From contig NC_064673.1 in NCBI RefSeq assembly GCF_023278565.1, forward strand, positions 1,426,001 to 1,490,000: 64,000 nt of DNA. Reading direction: 5' to 3'. Below are positions 47,111 through 58,700 of the stretch, piece after piece (position 1 is the stretch's first letter; the number at the start of each line of letters is the position of its first letter). Made by a program: the position numbers and the translations under genes. Under the pieces are notes generated by a model that saw only the letters and a list, made by a program, of their open reading frames with translations, searched no databases and was not told the DNA's origin. Origin of the DNA: Colletotrichum lupini (lineage: Eukaryota; Ascomycota; Sordariomycetes; Glomerellales; Glomerellaceae).

Positions 47111-49071
47111 CTAGAAAGCCTGACCAGGCCCCGGCTGCTGTTCGTGCGTCTGGTTGCCGTACGGGTGATTGGCATGCGGTTGTTGCTGACTGCCAAACGC
47201 CTGGTTCTGGTATGCTTGTTGCTGGTACGCCTGTTGCTGAAGGGCCGGATGTCCGTAGGCGCCGTTCATCGGCGATCCGAGAACGGGACTCTCTGGCATG
47301 ATGGAGGCGGCTGCTGGGCTTTGTGGTGGTCCCCACAGCGCTTCTCCTACCCTTTGCTGCGTCAAGTCGCGGGGACCTGCGACACCCAGATTTGCTGGTG
47401 CTGCCGGCCCCGTTCTCCCCCATTCGCCGTTGCTGGGCCCCGGGTGTGCCGAGTGTACTGGCGTCATGCCCGTCTGCTGTTGGAAGCTCTGGTCCTGGTA
47501 GGGCGAAATTGGCGACATGGGCGACAAGGGGGACACCGGGCGCGCGGGACGACGTGGCGGAGACATCTGCGAGGGATTCGGTTGGGCGTGGGCGATGAGG
47601 CTGTCGCTCTCGTTACCAGGGCGCTGGGGTCGTGGAGGTGGTCGCGAGGGTTGCAGGTATGTGCTGCGGCGGAATTCGGTGGCGATTGGAAGGTGATTGG
47701 TGCTCTTGACACCGGCGGGATGGTACCCCGTGTCTCCGCCCTTGTCGAGGTCGTCCATGTCGAGGCTGGCTGCGGTCTTGTAGCTAGGGTCCTCGTGGCG
47801 GCGCTTGACACCGCAGAGCAGCCAGCGCATACCGCGACCAAAGGCCTTAACAAAGTCCCACAGGTTAAGGGCGTCTCCGACAGCCTTTAGACCCATCCAT
47901 CCGCCGGCGGGGGCCGTATGGACGTTTTCGCGGAGAGGAGCGTGGCTATCTCGAGAGTCCGCGGACGGGTAGTATGTGGTTTTGGCGCCCGGGACATAAG
48001 GGGCGTAAGGGAAGGCCCAAAGATGGAGGAGGGCGAATAGTGCCATTTCGAAACACAGAAGAAGGGCAGGAATGCCGACTTTGATGTCCGGGTAGGCCAG
48101 TACTTTGTTCGGGTGGACAAGGTCGAGCGTCGAGGTGGCGAGGGAAATGCAGGTGACCTGCCAGAAAGAGAAGAAGACCACAAGCTTGATGGCAAGGACC
48201 TTGAGGAAGGGCGAATGCTCCTTGAGGGGTTCTCTCATCTGGACGTAAAACTGAATGACGGAGTACATGGCAATAGTGACGGCCACACAGTTGATCGAGA
48301 TGACCTGTTTCTGTTAGTGAAGAATTCCAGATGGCCTAGGGGGCAAATAAAACGTACCCAAATGTGAGCAAAGACTGGGTTATTTGAGCTTTCGCAGTAG
48401 CGGTGGAAGTATTGGGTGACGACGGCCGTGACAGTCATGGCGACGCGGATAAAGACGTAGTGATATACACCAATCCAGATGACGTTGAACCAGGTCAAGC
48501 CGCTTTTGGGCGTGCGCCAGGGTCCTCTCTGTCCTCCACAGCACTTTGCAAACCAATCGAGAGGCCAGACCCAAGGCTTGATGGGGTAAAGATTGCGGAA
48601 GTAGTCTTTCTGGGTATGGACATCCGGGGCGAGATAGTGGCACATGAGCGAGAAGAAGGATGCGATGGCGAAAGCCTCGTAGCAGTCGCTCATGAGCTGG
48701 AAGTAGACCGCGTGCCAGTAGTACCAGAGTTGAAGGAATGAGGAGGCGGCGTAGACGGGGACCATGAAGAGGATACGGATGATCTGACGCTGCTCGCGGG
48801 GCTTGGTATAGTTGATCGAGTGCATGAAGACGAGGTAGAAGGAGAGGCATATTGCGATGATGGTGCAGGAGCCGGCAATGATCAGGGCGAGGTCGTGGAA
48901 GGTCAGGGGACCAGCGATGAGGATCTCGGAGCCGGGGAGGACTGAGAGAGAAGAGGGCTTGTTAGTTTTCTTGCACGATGCGGATGTCTCACGGGGATTG
49001 GGCTAGGGGATTTCAGGGTCGAGTGACATACTCCTCAGCTCTTCGAGCGTTGAATTACACGTTAAATTCAT
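47111..49071 (-). CDS. Organic solute transporter alpha / TMEM184-family (DUF300) membrane protein
   Basis: Model complement(47111-48304, 48358-48941, 49032-49071): introns of 53 bp (GTACGT..CACTAAC..ACAG) and 90 bp (GTATGT..ACTAAC..CTCAG), 605 aa. The first exon has only 40 nt (MNLTCNSTLEELR) and was found by its donor/branch/acceptor. Seven hydrophobic helices occupy residues about 30-310; TM1 is LALIIAGSCTIIAICLSFYLVF. Family landmarks present: KPREQRQIIRILFMVPVYA, SDCYEAFAIASFFSLMCHYL, KPWVWPLDWF, QFYVQMREPL...PFLKVLAIKLVVFFSFWQ, DIKVGIPALLLCFEMALFALLHLWAFPYAPY. A soluble tail of about 290 aa is Pro/Gln/Ser-rich, ending in QQQAYQ-type repeats. Relatives move organic solutes or act in vacuolar/endosomal and plasma-membrane trafficking; the substrate here is unknown. 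It is convergent with the kelch gene. Confidence 0.92.
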
Positions 49072-52000
49072 GGCGACGACAGCTCAGCACCGTGCCGAGG
49101 GGTGACCTCCGGAGGACGGCGTATCGTGTACGGAACGGAAGGCCCGCAGACTATGGCAGCGGGTTACGGGAGGACTATAAGCGGCGTGGAACGGAGCAGA
49201 CGATGACGATGTCGGTGTGGATGAGGGCGGTGGGTTGGGGTTTAATGGTTGTGCCAAGACTGGTGCGCTGCAGGAACAGAGCGGGTGCCGGTCTTGGCAG
49301 AGCTTGGTCGCCTGGTGGCTCTGGACTGCGTTTGGGGCGGGTCGCGTGGTCGCAAACGGATTCGCAGAGGAGAAGGAAAAGGTCGAATTTCGAATTCAAA
49401 ACGACGGAGTCGTATTTCGGGATGGCTTCCTCGTTATAATTCTACCGGTTCAGAGTGAATTTCTCCCTTCAATTCGCGCCGTGTCTCTCCCTCTGAGACG
49501 AGACGAGTATGGTTGTGTTGTGGGTTTCTGTGGGTGCTAGAAGATCGTGGCCGAGTGGTTCGGAAGGGATTGTCTTTCCCCAGTCCGCGCCCAGTAATGT
49601 AGTCGCACGTCGATCCTCCTCTTGCAAGATTCCACAGAAATATTAACGGTCCGTCGCGCGCAATTACAGAGCTGGGGATTTTCCTTTTCGTCGTTGGTCG
49701 GGGTTCGGGGTATCGTTTTGGTCTTCGTTATCGGGAGTGTGACGTTGAATAAAATACAGTGTGGTATGAAGAAGGTAGTTTCGGTCAATCGATGGAGGAT
49801 TCCCGCGGCCAAGGAGCAAAAACAAAAGAGCAAGGTAGAATCGGAAGAGTAGACAGACGCGCACCAAGGAGACGGCCGTTGTGGTGAAGGGTTTGGAAGG
49901 AGGGAAGAAGAATGACGAAAGCGCAAGACTTGGAGGGGGGGAAATTGGCGAGAGACATACAACCCGTTACTCAGGAGGTAAGCACCAAAGCAATGAGCAT
50001 GCTTCCTTCCTCAAGCTGTAGGACGTACTCCGTAACTTAGTAGGGGACCAGGGGTACCGGGTACTTCGAGGTGCATTACCTAAGGTGCAGCGGCCCAGTG
50101 GGTGCTAAGGCAATGGAAAGAGTCTGGGGCCGTTTGCCAAGTGGCTGAGTGCCAAGGGTCGACGACGGAGCGGACGCACTAAGATTACAGGGCCGCTGAC
50201 GACGGCGGCATCCAGTCAGCAGCGAGATCCCTCCCGCCTCCGGGACAACGCAGCGCCGCCCTTCAGGGGTTTCCCCTTCACATGGCCCTTTTTCGTCTCG
50301 ACTTTTGGGGCTGCTCAGCCGTACCAAAGTACGCAGTACACAGCCGTGGCGCGCGTGGAACAGCATCATTGTTCAAATCCACCAACATCGGATGCTCAAT
50401 GCAAAAGAGCGTCACCGCCTTGCTATGATCAGTGCCGGTTACCGGAGACATCTATTTGCAGCATCGTCTGCCTTATGCTGGGTACATCTACGCCACACTC
50501 TCACCGTTGCGAAATCAACATCATCAGAGTATTTATTCGTACGTCGTATGGGCAAATGTGAACGCGTCACTCGTACGGGGCAATCTCATTACCATCTCTT
50601 ATTTCAATCTTTTTCCCCTCGCCGTACGGAGCACTGCGACGGGCTATGAACAGGGATCCAACACCAAACAGCCGGGCTCCCTCCTCCCCCTTCCCTGGGC
50701 CCCTTCCTCAAATCTTGTCCCTCCCGCGCGGCGTTTTAGAATTCGGAAACGAAGGAGAGCAGATTAGAAAAATTTGATCCCTACTTATTTTGCGACCCAA
50801 GACTCGAAGCTATGAACGAATTGCGGAACAAGACCGACTCTCACTGGCTGTTTAAAATCCCCGATATGACCACCGCGGATGGGATGTGCAGCGGGTGCGC
50901 ACGCACAGCGGCACGATGGATTTCGCCTGCCATGCACTGATCTTTTGATGATGCAGGGACTCGGCCTCGATCAACCTCGAGCACATTCAATCAACGTCAT
51001 TCTTTTCGTCCGAGCAATCTTTCAGTCTCCTGCACAGCAAAACCCTCCCCCTTCCTCCTCGCCGCCGCCAGGCGGCTGATCAAACACACGGCCCATCGCA
51101 ATGAGACGAACACCGGACGGACTGACAGATGCGACGTCACAGGCCTCCCAAAGAACGGGGGAAAACCCGATGCGCGAAAAAGACACTAGTGAGAAAGAGA
51201 AGCACATTCACCATCTCCTCAGGGATACCACCTATTCATCATCGCGATTCTGCCTCACTCATACTATGTATTAATTACCGCGGCCCCGGGACCACGACGA
51301 CGAAGCAGAAAAAGTCAATGCCAACGTGCCAAGCCTGCCCCCATGTTCCTTTTTTATGTTCCTAGAGACGCGACGACATCCCACTTTCCGCACACCATAC
51401 GGATACCCTAACTTGATATCCGTACAAGTTCCCATCTCAAAAATACTCTCTGTCCATGCCAACCAGAAAGAGGTTATTCCCACATCGTCAGCCACAATTG
51501 AGGCGCGGTCGTCGTATACCATACAGCCCCGGTCGACAGTACCTCGCTTCTCCAATTCCAGGTCCATCTCATTTTGGCATTTGCGCTCCTCTTCTGTCAG
51601 AAATACGAGTCAAACCAACATTACCTATTCGTATTACTCGTATACGGAAAACCGACCGCGTATTTCCCTTCATCATTCGTGTGCTGTTCATCATCCTCTG
51701 TTGGTTTCGGTATGTACTCGCCCCTTCCAATCTCACCTTGCCCATATTCAATGTCTCTCACCTCCGAAACTCAGTTTCGGCTGTGACTTTGTACTACCAC
51801 CCTAAAACGCGCCCCCATCTCGAACAACAACCTCACTACTTTTCAGCCCCAAATGACCTCCCCCTCCCCCGTCATCTAATTCGGTTTTGTTTCGAAACAT
51901 GCAGCCTCCCATCGATCCATCAATCCCTCCCCTCGCTCCTCACGGCTCCCACGGTCGATGAAAGTATGCTTATGCCACTTAAACACGGACGCCTCAAATC

Positions 52001-54241
52001 CGCCATCAGATCCCCCAGGGCGGTTCAAAAACGCATTGTAGATGATTCTGGTCGTGAAATAGGGGTGAGGTGCCACCATCGACGCCTCCTTCCTTGGAAG
52101 CCCCGTCCACCGAGGAACGCGTCCGATCAAGAAGACACCAAGGCTCCTAGCGCTGCCAGTCCGCTCCGAAAAGAATCCTGCATACCAAACTATTTTGCGC
52201 ATGACGCCAGTCCGCCCGGCTTGATTGAGCCTCATCTCAAACCTCCGATCAACAATACTAGGAAAAGGGGAACGATCTACTGTACACGGAAAATGACTTA
52301 GTAACGAGGCAAACCCCCAAACACAACAACACATGGAATCATCAGATCCCCCATTGCTAAGAAAGTTCACTCAACCGACCTCCCTCTTAACTACCAACTG
52401 CAACTTACGGCGAAAAAGGGGACATGGAACAATGGACTTTACCATCGTCAACTCCGTCGGGGGAGTCGGCGTACATGGTAGCTGCTTAGGCATGTGAAAT
52501 GTACACCCACAATCTCCGTAGGAACAGTAATCCATTCTGTCTCCATTCATTCCATCCACACCCCGAATCCAGATAATCAGATCATATTACCCACCTTCGA
52601 AATCCGCTCTCTCCTTGTCCTCGCATCCAAAACTAAACGCTAAGCTTTTCCGCCAAAAACACCCCCCTAAAAATCGAATGAAACACCAGCAGCATCTAAT
52701 CACGCTCACCAGCTGCTCAAAATTTCCCTTGCGGCCAAATCACCAATGACATCAACCCACCACCTACACACCCACATACACACATACATTGGAGTCAGGT
52801 ATCCGTAAACAAAAAACCCAACATGCATCTTCATCAGGGCTACCGTCTACGAGATTTCCATCAGAGGCTCAGAGCACAAAACCCACCCCACATCGAAAAG
52901 TTGCGATCGACGGCGCCTTGCTTCCGCCCATCCCCCCCCTCCCCGGCCGTGACCTATCCGTACCTCTTCCGACCCTCCATCTTCTTCCCTCTCTCTACCA
53001 CACTACAAGTAGGTGCGAAGTACACAACTCCAAGTTTTCAGGTTTCCTCACAACGCACAAACAAAATCCTTGCAACAGCAAGGCTCTACGCGAACAATCA
53101 TAAGCAGTAAAAGAGTCTGAACCCCTGGTGCCCTGTGCCATCTATGATTCATCCAACATGTGCCTCCGTCCATCGTTGCAACGTCCATCCCCCGTACTCC
53201 CGTATCCGATACGCACACACATACGCACTCGAGTCCCCGAGCCTTTTCCTCGCCGGCCCCGGTCCGACCCATCGAGAAGGACTCTTGAAGCGTTGCCCGA
53301 GACTGCGGCGTTTGTCTTGACGCGATACTCATGATCATCACATACTCATTGTACACCATATGGCGAAGACATGCATCATTTGTACGCGTTCGATTGATAT
53401 TGTGATTGTCGCAACTAGCTACAGAACTTTTCTTCCGCTCCAGTGACCATTGTGCACACTCTGCTGTTCGGTCCCCCAAGACATCCGGTGACGGGCTACA
53501 CAGCCTGTAACCTCGACGCGAGGCCTCCATCTTGGGCTCAGCTCGACCAGCTTCGTGCAGCCTCCACAGTCCCGGGTCACTCTATGACGTGTCGTGGATG
53601 CATCATCACCCACAAGTGTGTGCCCATGGAAAGAGGAATGGTGCCAAAACTGCTACCATTTGTAACCAATCTCACCCATCCATCCATCGTGAATTTGTCC
53701 AAGTCGTTTCGCTGTTGGCTCATGGCCCGCTCGTGTATGTACAAATGCCGCCATCGTCATACCCTAAGAATCGTAGCCCGACTCTCGTACTGGGAAGGCA
53801 GGGCTCTTCGTCTACGATCACTTGGCTCTGCCTTGTAAAGAAACCCCGCCGATGTGGAGGATCGCCTTTGGGCTGTCGACAACTCCCAAACCGCCAGTTG
53901 AAAGGGGAGATAGAGAATTGAAATTATGGCAGCCGTCGTCCTCTGCGTTCGTGTTGCCCATGTGATGTGTTCGTGTTCGTGTTCAGTGGCCTTATGCCCA
54001 TAATGTACTGCGGCGAATGTCGATCCTAACTGATCAACCTTATCACGCCTGGTGTTGCCGCGAGGGCCACCCAATCCAGAATCCTTCTATGCAGAGTCGT
54101 TAAATGAATGGAAACGCCGTCCTGGTATCTCAAAAACGCAATGCGAAGACCGAAAATTGGTACCTGGACCGAATTCGTGTACGTCGTAAACGAGTGTATG
54201 ACATCTCGTTGTCTTGGTCCGCCCGATCAATCCATCGACCT
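49072..54241. other. Long gene-poor interval between TMEM184-like and WSC genes
   Basis: 5.2 kb. About 49072-50050 is presumably the promoter/leader of the TMEM184-like gene and contains GTACTCCGTA at 50025-50034. About 50680-53300 is C-rich on the plus strand, which lengthens chance ORFs; the longest, 51456-52301 (281 codons, true ATG), has no domain, biased composition (R, P, H, S) and no splice signals, so I do not call it. I found no tRNA or other RNA gene. Confidence 0.45.
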
Positions 54242-55761
54242 TCAAGTGTCAGGATCCGGATTGGTCGCCCGCAAGACTGGTTGATGAACCTTGCGGGAGT
54301 AATCTTGGTCGTCGCGTAGGGTATTAATACTCTCTGCACTCTTGTTGTGCACGTAGAGGCCTCTCGGAAGAGGATCCAGGCGAGGGTCATGAGCGAGAAG
54401 GCGGCTCCGGCGATGATCGCTTGAGGCGTCGGGATCCCATCGTCCTCCATCAACAGTGACAACCATTTCGGGGTTTCGTGGCGAGCCGGTCATGCCGGCG
54501 GAACTACCACGATGGCTAGGCTCGTCGTACTTGTCGTTCTCGTTTTGCTGCTGTCTCCGACGTCTGAAGAACAAGAAGAGTCCCAGTCCTGCAATGGCCA
54601 CAACAGCGGCAATAACACCGACCACGATTCCAACAACAGCACCGGTGCTGGGTCCATTCGACGACGATTGGCTGCCGGGCGTCAGTTCGGAGGCGCCCGT
54701 TGCTCCCTCGGTGCCCGTGGCAGTCGGCGTAACGAAGATGGTCCTCACGGTTCCGTCGGCTGTCACCGTTTGAACCGTCGATCTCGGTTTGCTACTACTC
54801 GAAGTCTGGATTTTCAGTCAGCGTTTGCTCGTGTCAGTGACACACCCCCTCATTTGTCAAATGCAGGTTTACGGGCACGGCATGTTGTTGGGACTTTTTG
54901 AGAGCATACAGATGTTGTTGACGTAGTCGTCGTTTCCGGATCGGGCGTGACTGTGTTCTGAATTGTCTCAGTTTTTACTGTTGTGATGACTTGTACGGTT
55001 GTTGCAGGCGGGGCCGGAGGGGCCTGGTTTCCAGACGATTAAGCCAAGGCATCACACGTGGTGGAGGTGAGACGATGGAGTCTGGGGATGAGGTTCGGGA
55101 TCGTGTAGGGTATGGAGATCACGCAGAATCACGCATGCAATTCACGATACATGGCTGAGGGGATTGTACTCACTTGTGTAGTAGTGCTGGCTGCTGCCTT
55201 GGACGATGACGAGCTGTCACCTCCGCTGCCGGCGGTGCTGGTAGGAGTCTTCGCCAGCGTCAGGTATCCGTAGTAGTTGGGCCTTGAGCCGCAGTGCTCG
55301 ATGTCGTAGCCGGGACAGATATCATTGCATTTGTCGCTCACTTCGGCTTCGCTGGACGCGGCCGGCGCGACATCAGAGCACCAGCAGGACTGCCACTGGA
55401 CAATGGCAAAGGCGTAGTTCTTGTCTCGACAGAAGTCGGTGCATAGTCCATTCGTCTGCCATGTGCTGAGATCTATTATAGATGTGAATTAGCCATTGCA
55501 TGCGCGTGGGCAGAGGAAGGCAAGGGCAGAGCTGGCCGAGGATGTTGAAAGCCTCAAGTAGCGTTGCCATGTCATGTCTTGGGAGGACTCCAACGTACTT
55601 GCGCTCATGGATGCCGTGTTCGTATTAGAGCAGAGGTTCTGCGTCAATTGTCGAGGCATGAGGATTTCGGGTTCTGGCGCAGCCTGAGCCATTGTCGCCC
55701 ATGATGATAGCGCCAAGGCAAAGATGCCCAAGCATCTCGTCGTTCGTTCGGTGAAAGTCAT
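54242..55761 (-). CDS. WSC-domain cell-wall integrity sensor (Wsc1/Slg1-like)
   Basis: Model complement(54242-54805, 54910-55023, 55174-55472, 55599-55761): introns of 104, 150 and 126 bp, all GT..AG and phase-consistent, 379 aa. Residues 1-27 form a signal peptide (LALSSWATMAQA|AP). The WSC domain spans about 42-130 with eight Cys (LCSN, GLCTDFC, QSCWCS, DKCNDICPG, EHCG) and the typical Y.FA.VQ...C.C order. A Ser/Thr-rich mucin-like stalk of about 115 residues follows (SSSSSKAAASTTTQ, TTTTSTTS, SQSSSNGPS), then one TM helix at about 248-271 (GIVVGVIAAVVAIAGLGLFLF), the stop-transfer RRRR and a cytoplasmic tail of about 104 aa. Family role: plasma-membrane mechanosensor that signals wall stress to Rho1/PKC through its tail. 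The usual small residues and a basic patch are present; I cannot assign the Rom2-binding motif. ATG has A at -3. Confidence 0.92.
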
Positions 55762-58700
55762 GATGGATCCGTCCCGGTAGACAATTGTACTGAGAGATTT
55801 TCGGTCAGTATAGACATTCTAGATTGAGGGGGAAGAAGTAATTTTAGGTTGACAAAATAAGCTCGTAACCAATGGCTGGGCTTCTCAGGACTCTGGACTT
55901 ACACTTGCTGGAGTCAGACGCTCACGGGGCTGACATCTGACGTCTGGATCGGTCGGTGGGCGGCGGGAGGAAAGGTTAAAAGGTGCTCCCAAAGGTAAGA
56001 TGCTGTGCCTGTCCTACACGACCACGCAGGCAAGCGGGAGACCGCAGGAGTCGTTGATGATGACCTTGAGTGTCGTCCGCAGCTGGTCCGAATTTCGAGT
56101 ATCGACTATCGTTGCTTGAAACTGGAAGGGTGAAAGCCGCAAAATAGGTGCCGACTCGAATGAGGTTGAGGCCGGGAGGTGGGAGAGAGAGAATGGGAAG
56201 GTAAGTAGGCCGGGCCGTGGCGTTTGGTACGAGATTTGTTGGCGCCAAGTGTGAATGGGGAAAGAGGGCGAAAGGGTTCGGATGTGAAAACCCAAGAGTG
56301 AACGCGGCGAATAATTACTGGCAGCCGAGAGTAGCCAAGCACCGATGGACCAGTGACTGAGATGATTGCCCCTAGAGACAACTAGCGCGATGATTGAGGA
56401 TAAGAATTGGGGACCTTTTGAGACAAGAGCAACGAGACGACCGGGTGCGCAAGAGTCCGAGTATAATTATGGTCCTCCCTCTTTTTATTAATGAACAGCG
56501 TCCTTGTTCCCTCGATTAAGGTGTGGCCTGAGGGTCAGGGATGCGCAGGGTCTGTCAATCAGGCAGGGCCGATGCTGTCTTTGTCGTCCAGAAGGTTGTC
56601 GGCCTTGCTGTGATGTGGTCGTGGCCCGGATGGCGGAGAGGAGGGGAAGAGAGTGAGGAGGAGGGAAGGAGGAGAAGGTGTGGAGGAAAGAGGTGAAGTG
56701 AGGGTGATGTTGGAGAAGTGGTGATGGTCAGGCAGCCCCGGGTAGAAAAGAAGCAGGCGCCAAGAGGAAGGAAGCGAAGGGAAGGAGACAAGCCGCAAGA
56801 GCAGGGAAGAAAGTGGACAAGCGAGCGAGCGAGCGAGGTGGAATTGGTGGTTGGTGCCGAGCAGCAGAAGCAGCAGAATGCAATTCGTAAGGTATTAACC
56901 GGTATCTGCAGCTACAACGGCATCGGCAACAGGGCAAATGCAGCAGGCTAGCAGCGACAGCACCTTGAGGTAGCTAGCTGGGAGTAAGACCCAGGACCCA
57001 AGACCCAAGCAAGCAAGGGCCGGGGAGGGAAACGAGAGACTGGGTGCAGGCAAGAGCTGCAGCGAAGCGATTGTGATGGTGGTGGTGGTGGTGGTGGTGG
57101 TGGTGTATTCCCCCTCTGTACCTATCTGGACGGAGTGCGAATACTGCGTAGGTACGAACACAGAGATTTATGAGTGTGTCTCTTGTCGGTCTTGCCGGGG
57201 GATGCTTGCTTCACCAAGTTCACCAACAGAGACAAAGGCGCGAAGGCGGAGGCAGAGAACGGGTGGGAACACTAGGAATAGCGTAGAGAAGAAAAAGTTG
57301 ACGATAATGACAAGAAAAGGATAAGGGAAACGAAGGGAGTCTAGCTAGGCAGGCAAGGAAGAAGAGAGAAGGAGAGAAGATTCCAATATCGAAAAAGAAG
57401 GTGGATCGAGGAAGAGGAGTTACAGGTAAAGAGGCAGAAGCCAGGTCACGGCTGCGGGTTGTTTTCTGGGAGCGAGAAGAGGTAGGGATCGTGGATGGAT
57501 GGAGGGGAGGGGGGGCGTGTCACGGTGGCTACGGATACCATGGATGATCATGAATTGGCATGGGCATGGGGAGTATCAGTAGAAATTTAGAATGGCACAA
57601 TTGGGAAATCCGAGGAGGACGACGGGGGGAGAGGAGGATTAGACGCTAGAGACAAGACGGTCATGGAGTGGATTTCTTGGGATGATGGGATGGCAACTGT
57701 CCGTGTGTGGAAGACGAATGAGGCGAGCACGAGCCGAGCAACGACCACCAAAAGCCAAGAACGACGCACGCAGCAGCAGTCACTGGCAGGCTGCAGCACC
57801 TGCCAACCAGCACCGGCAAAGTTGCAACATTGGAATTGGAAGGAAAGCCCAACGAGCGGGTGGTTGGAACTTGCCTTGCAGAAGGAGAGAAAAAAACAAA
57901 AAGTGGATTTGACGTGACTGGAGTGGGGCCATCAAACCAGGACCAGGCAGGAAGGACACGACCCCATTTGATTGCGACCAGGGCCAGGAAGGAACCAGGA
58001 CGGGGGTGGGTGGTTCTTGCTTCTGCTGTGTACTATGTAGATACTGCGAACAGTCCAAAATCCACGCACACTCTCTCCTCACCTCAGCTCACCTCGATCA
58101 CGTTCTCTGGGCTCTTTCTTCGCTCTGTGTGTTTCTCTGTGTGTTTCCCTTACAATGCTCATCGATCCCAATTGCACCCAAGAAAACAACAGGCCATCGC
58201 ATCTTTCATCCGATTGGACGTGCCAATGCCAATGCTCTTCTCTTCAAGTATCAGAGTGGAACACGACAGCTGAGAAACCCAACAGCATGACCCGGTGGAT
58301 CATCCTCACCCATGTTGTGCGTTGCGTCCGCGTGCGAGCTTGCGAATGGCCCGCCAGAGACAAACTCGGTGCTGGTGGCGGTCGATGGAACACGCTCAGC
58401 GACAAACCACAACCCTCTCGATATGTGGACGCGTGCCGCCCATAGTACCTCAAGCTACGAATACTCTAAGGAGTACCGTCCTAATAAGAGACGCCAGAAG
58501 AATTATCAAAGACCATCACCACGCACATGGTACCCAAGCATGTGTGTAACGACGTTGCAACTTTACCGTTGCATTCGCATCCAATCCGGATCAGTGGACG
58601 GCCGGCCGGCCATGAGCCCTGCGATTGGGATAGCAGCAAGTGCGCCTCCTGCCTGTCTTGTGAAAGCCGCAAGCTAACAAAGATACAGAGAGCGAAACTC

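Noticed and set aside
47066..47890. 274-codon plus-strand ORF
   Set aside because: Shadow opposite the last exon of the TMEM184-like gene.
49540..49625. tRNA-like A box (GTGGCCGAGTGGTTCGG) with a weak B box
   Set aside because: Acceptor and T stems do not pair, and the anticodon loop would have eight bases; no tRNA fold could be drawn.
51456..52301. 281-codon plus-strand ORF with a true ATG
   Set aside because: It lies in C-rich DNA where stops are rarer, has Arg/Pro/His/Ser-rich composition, and has no domain, splice sites or codon bias.
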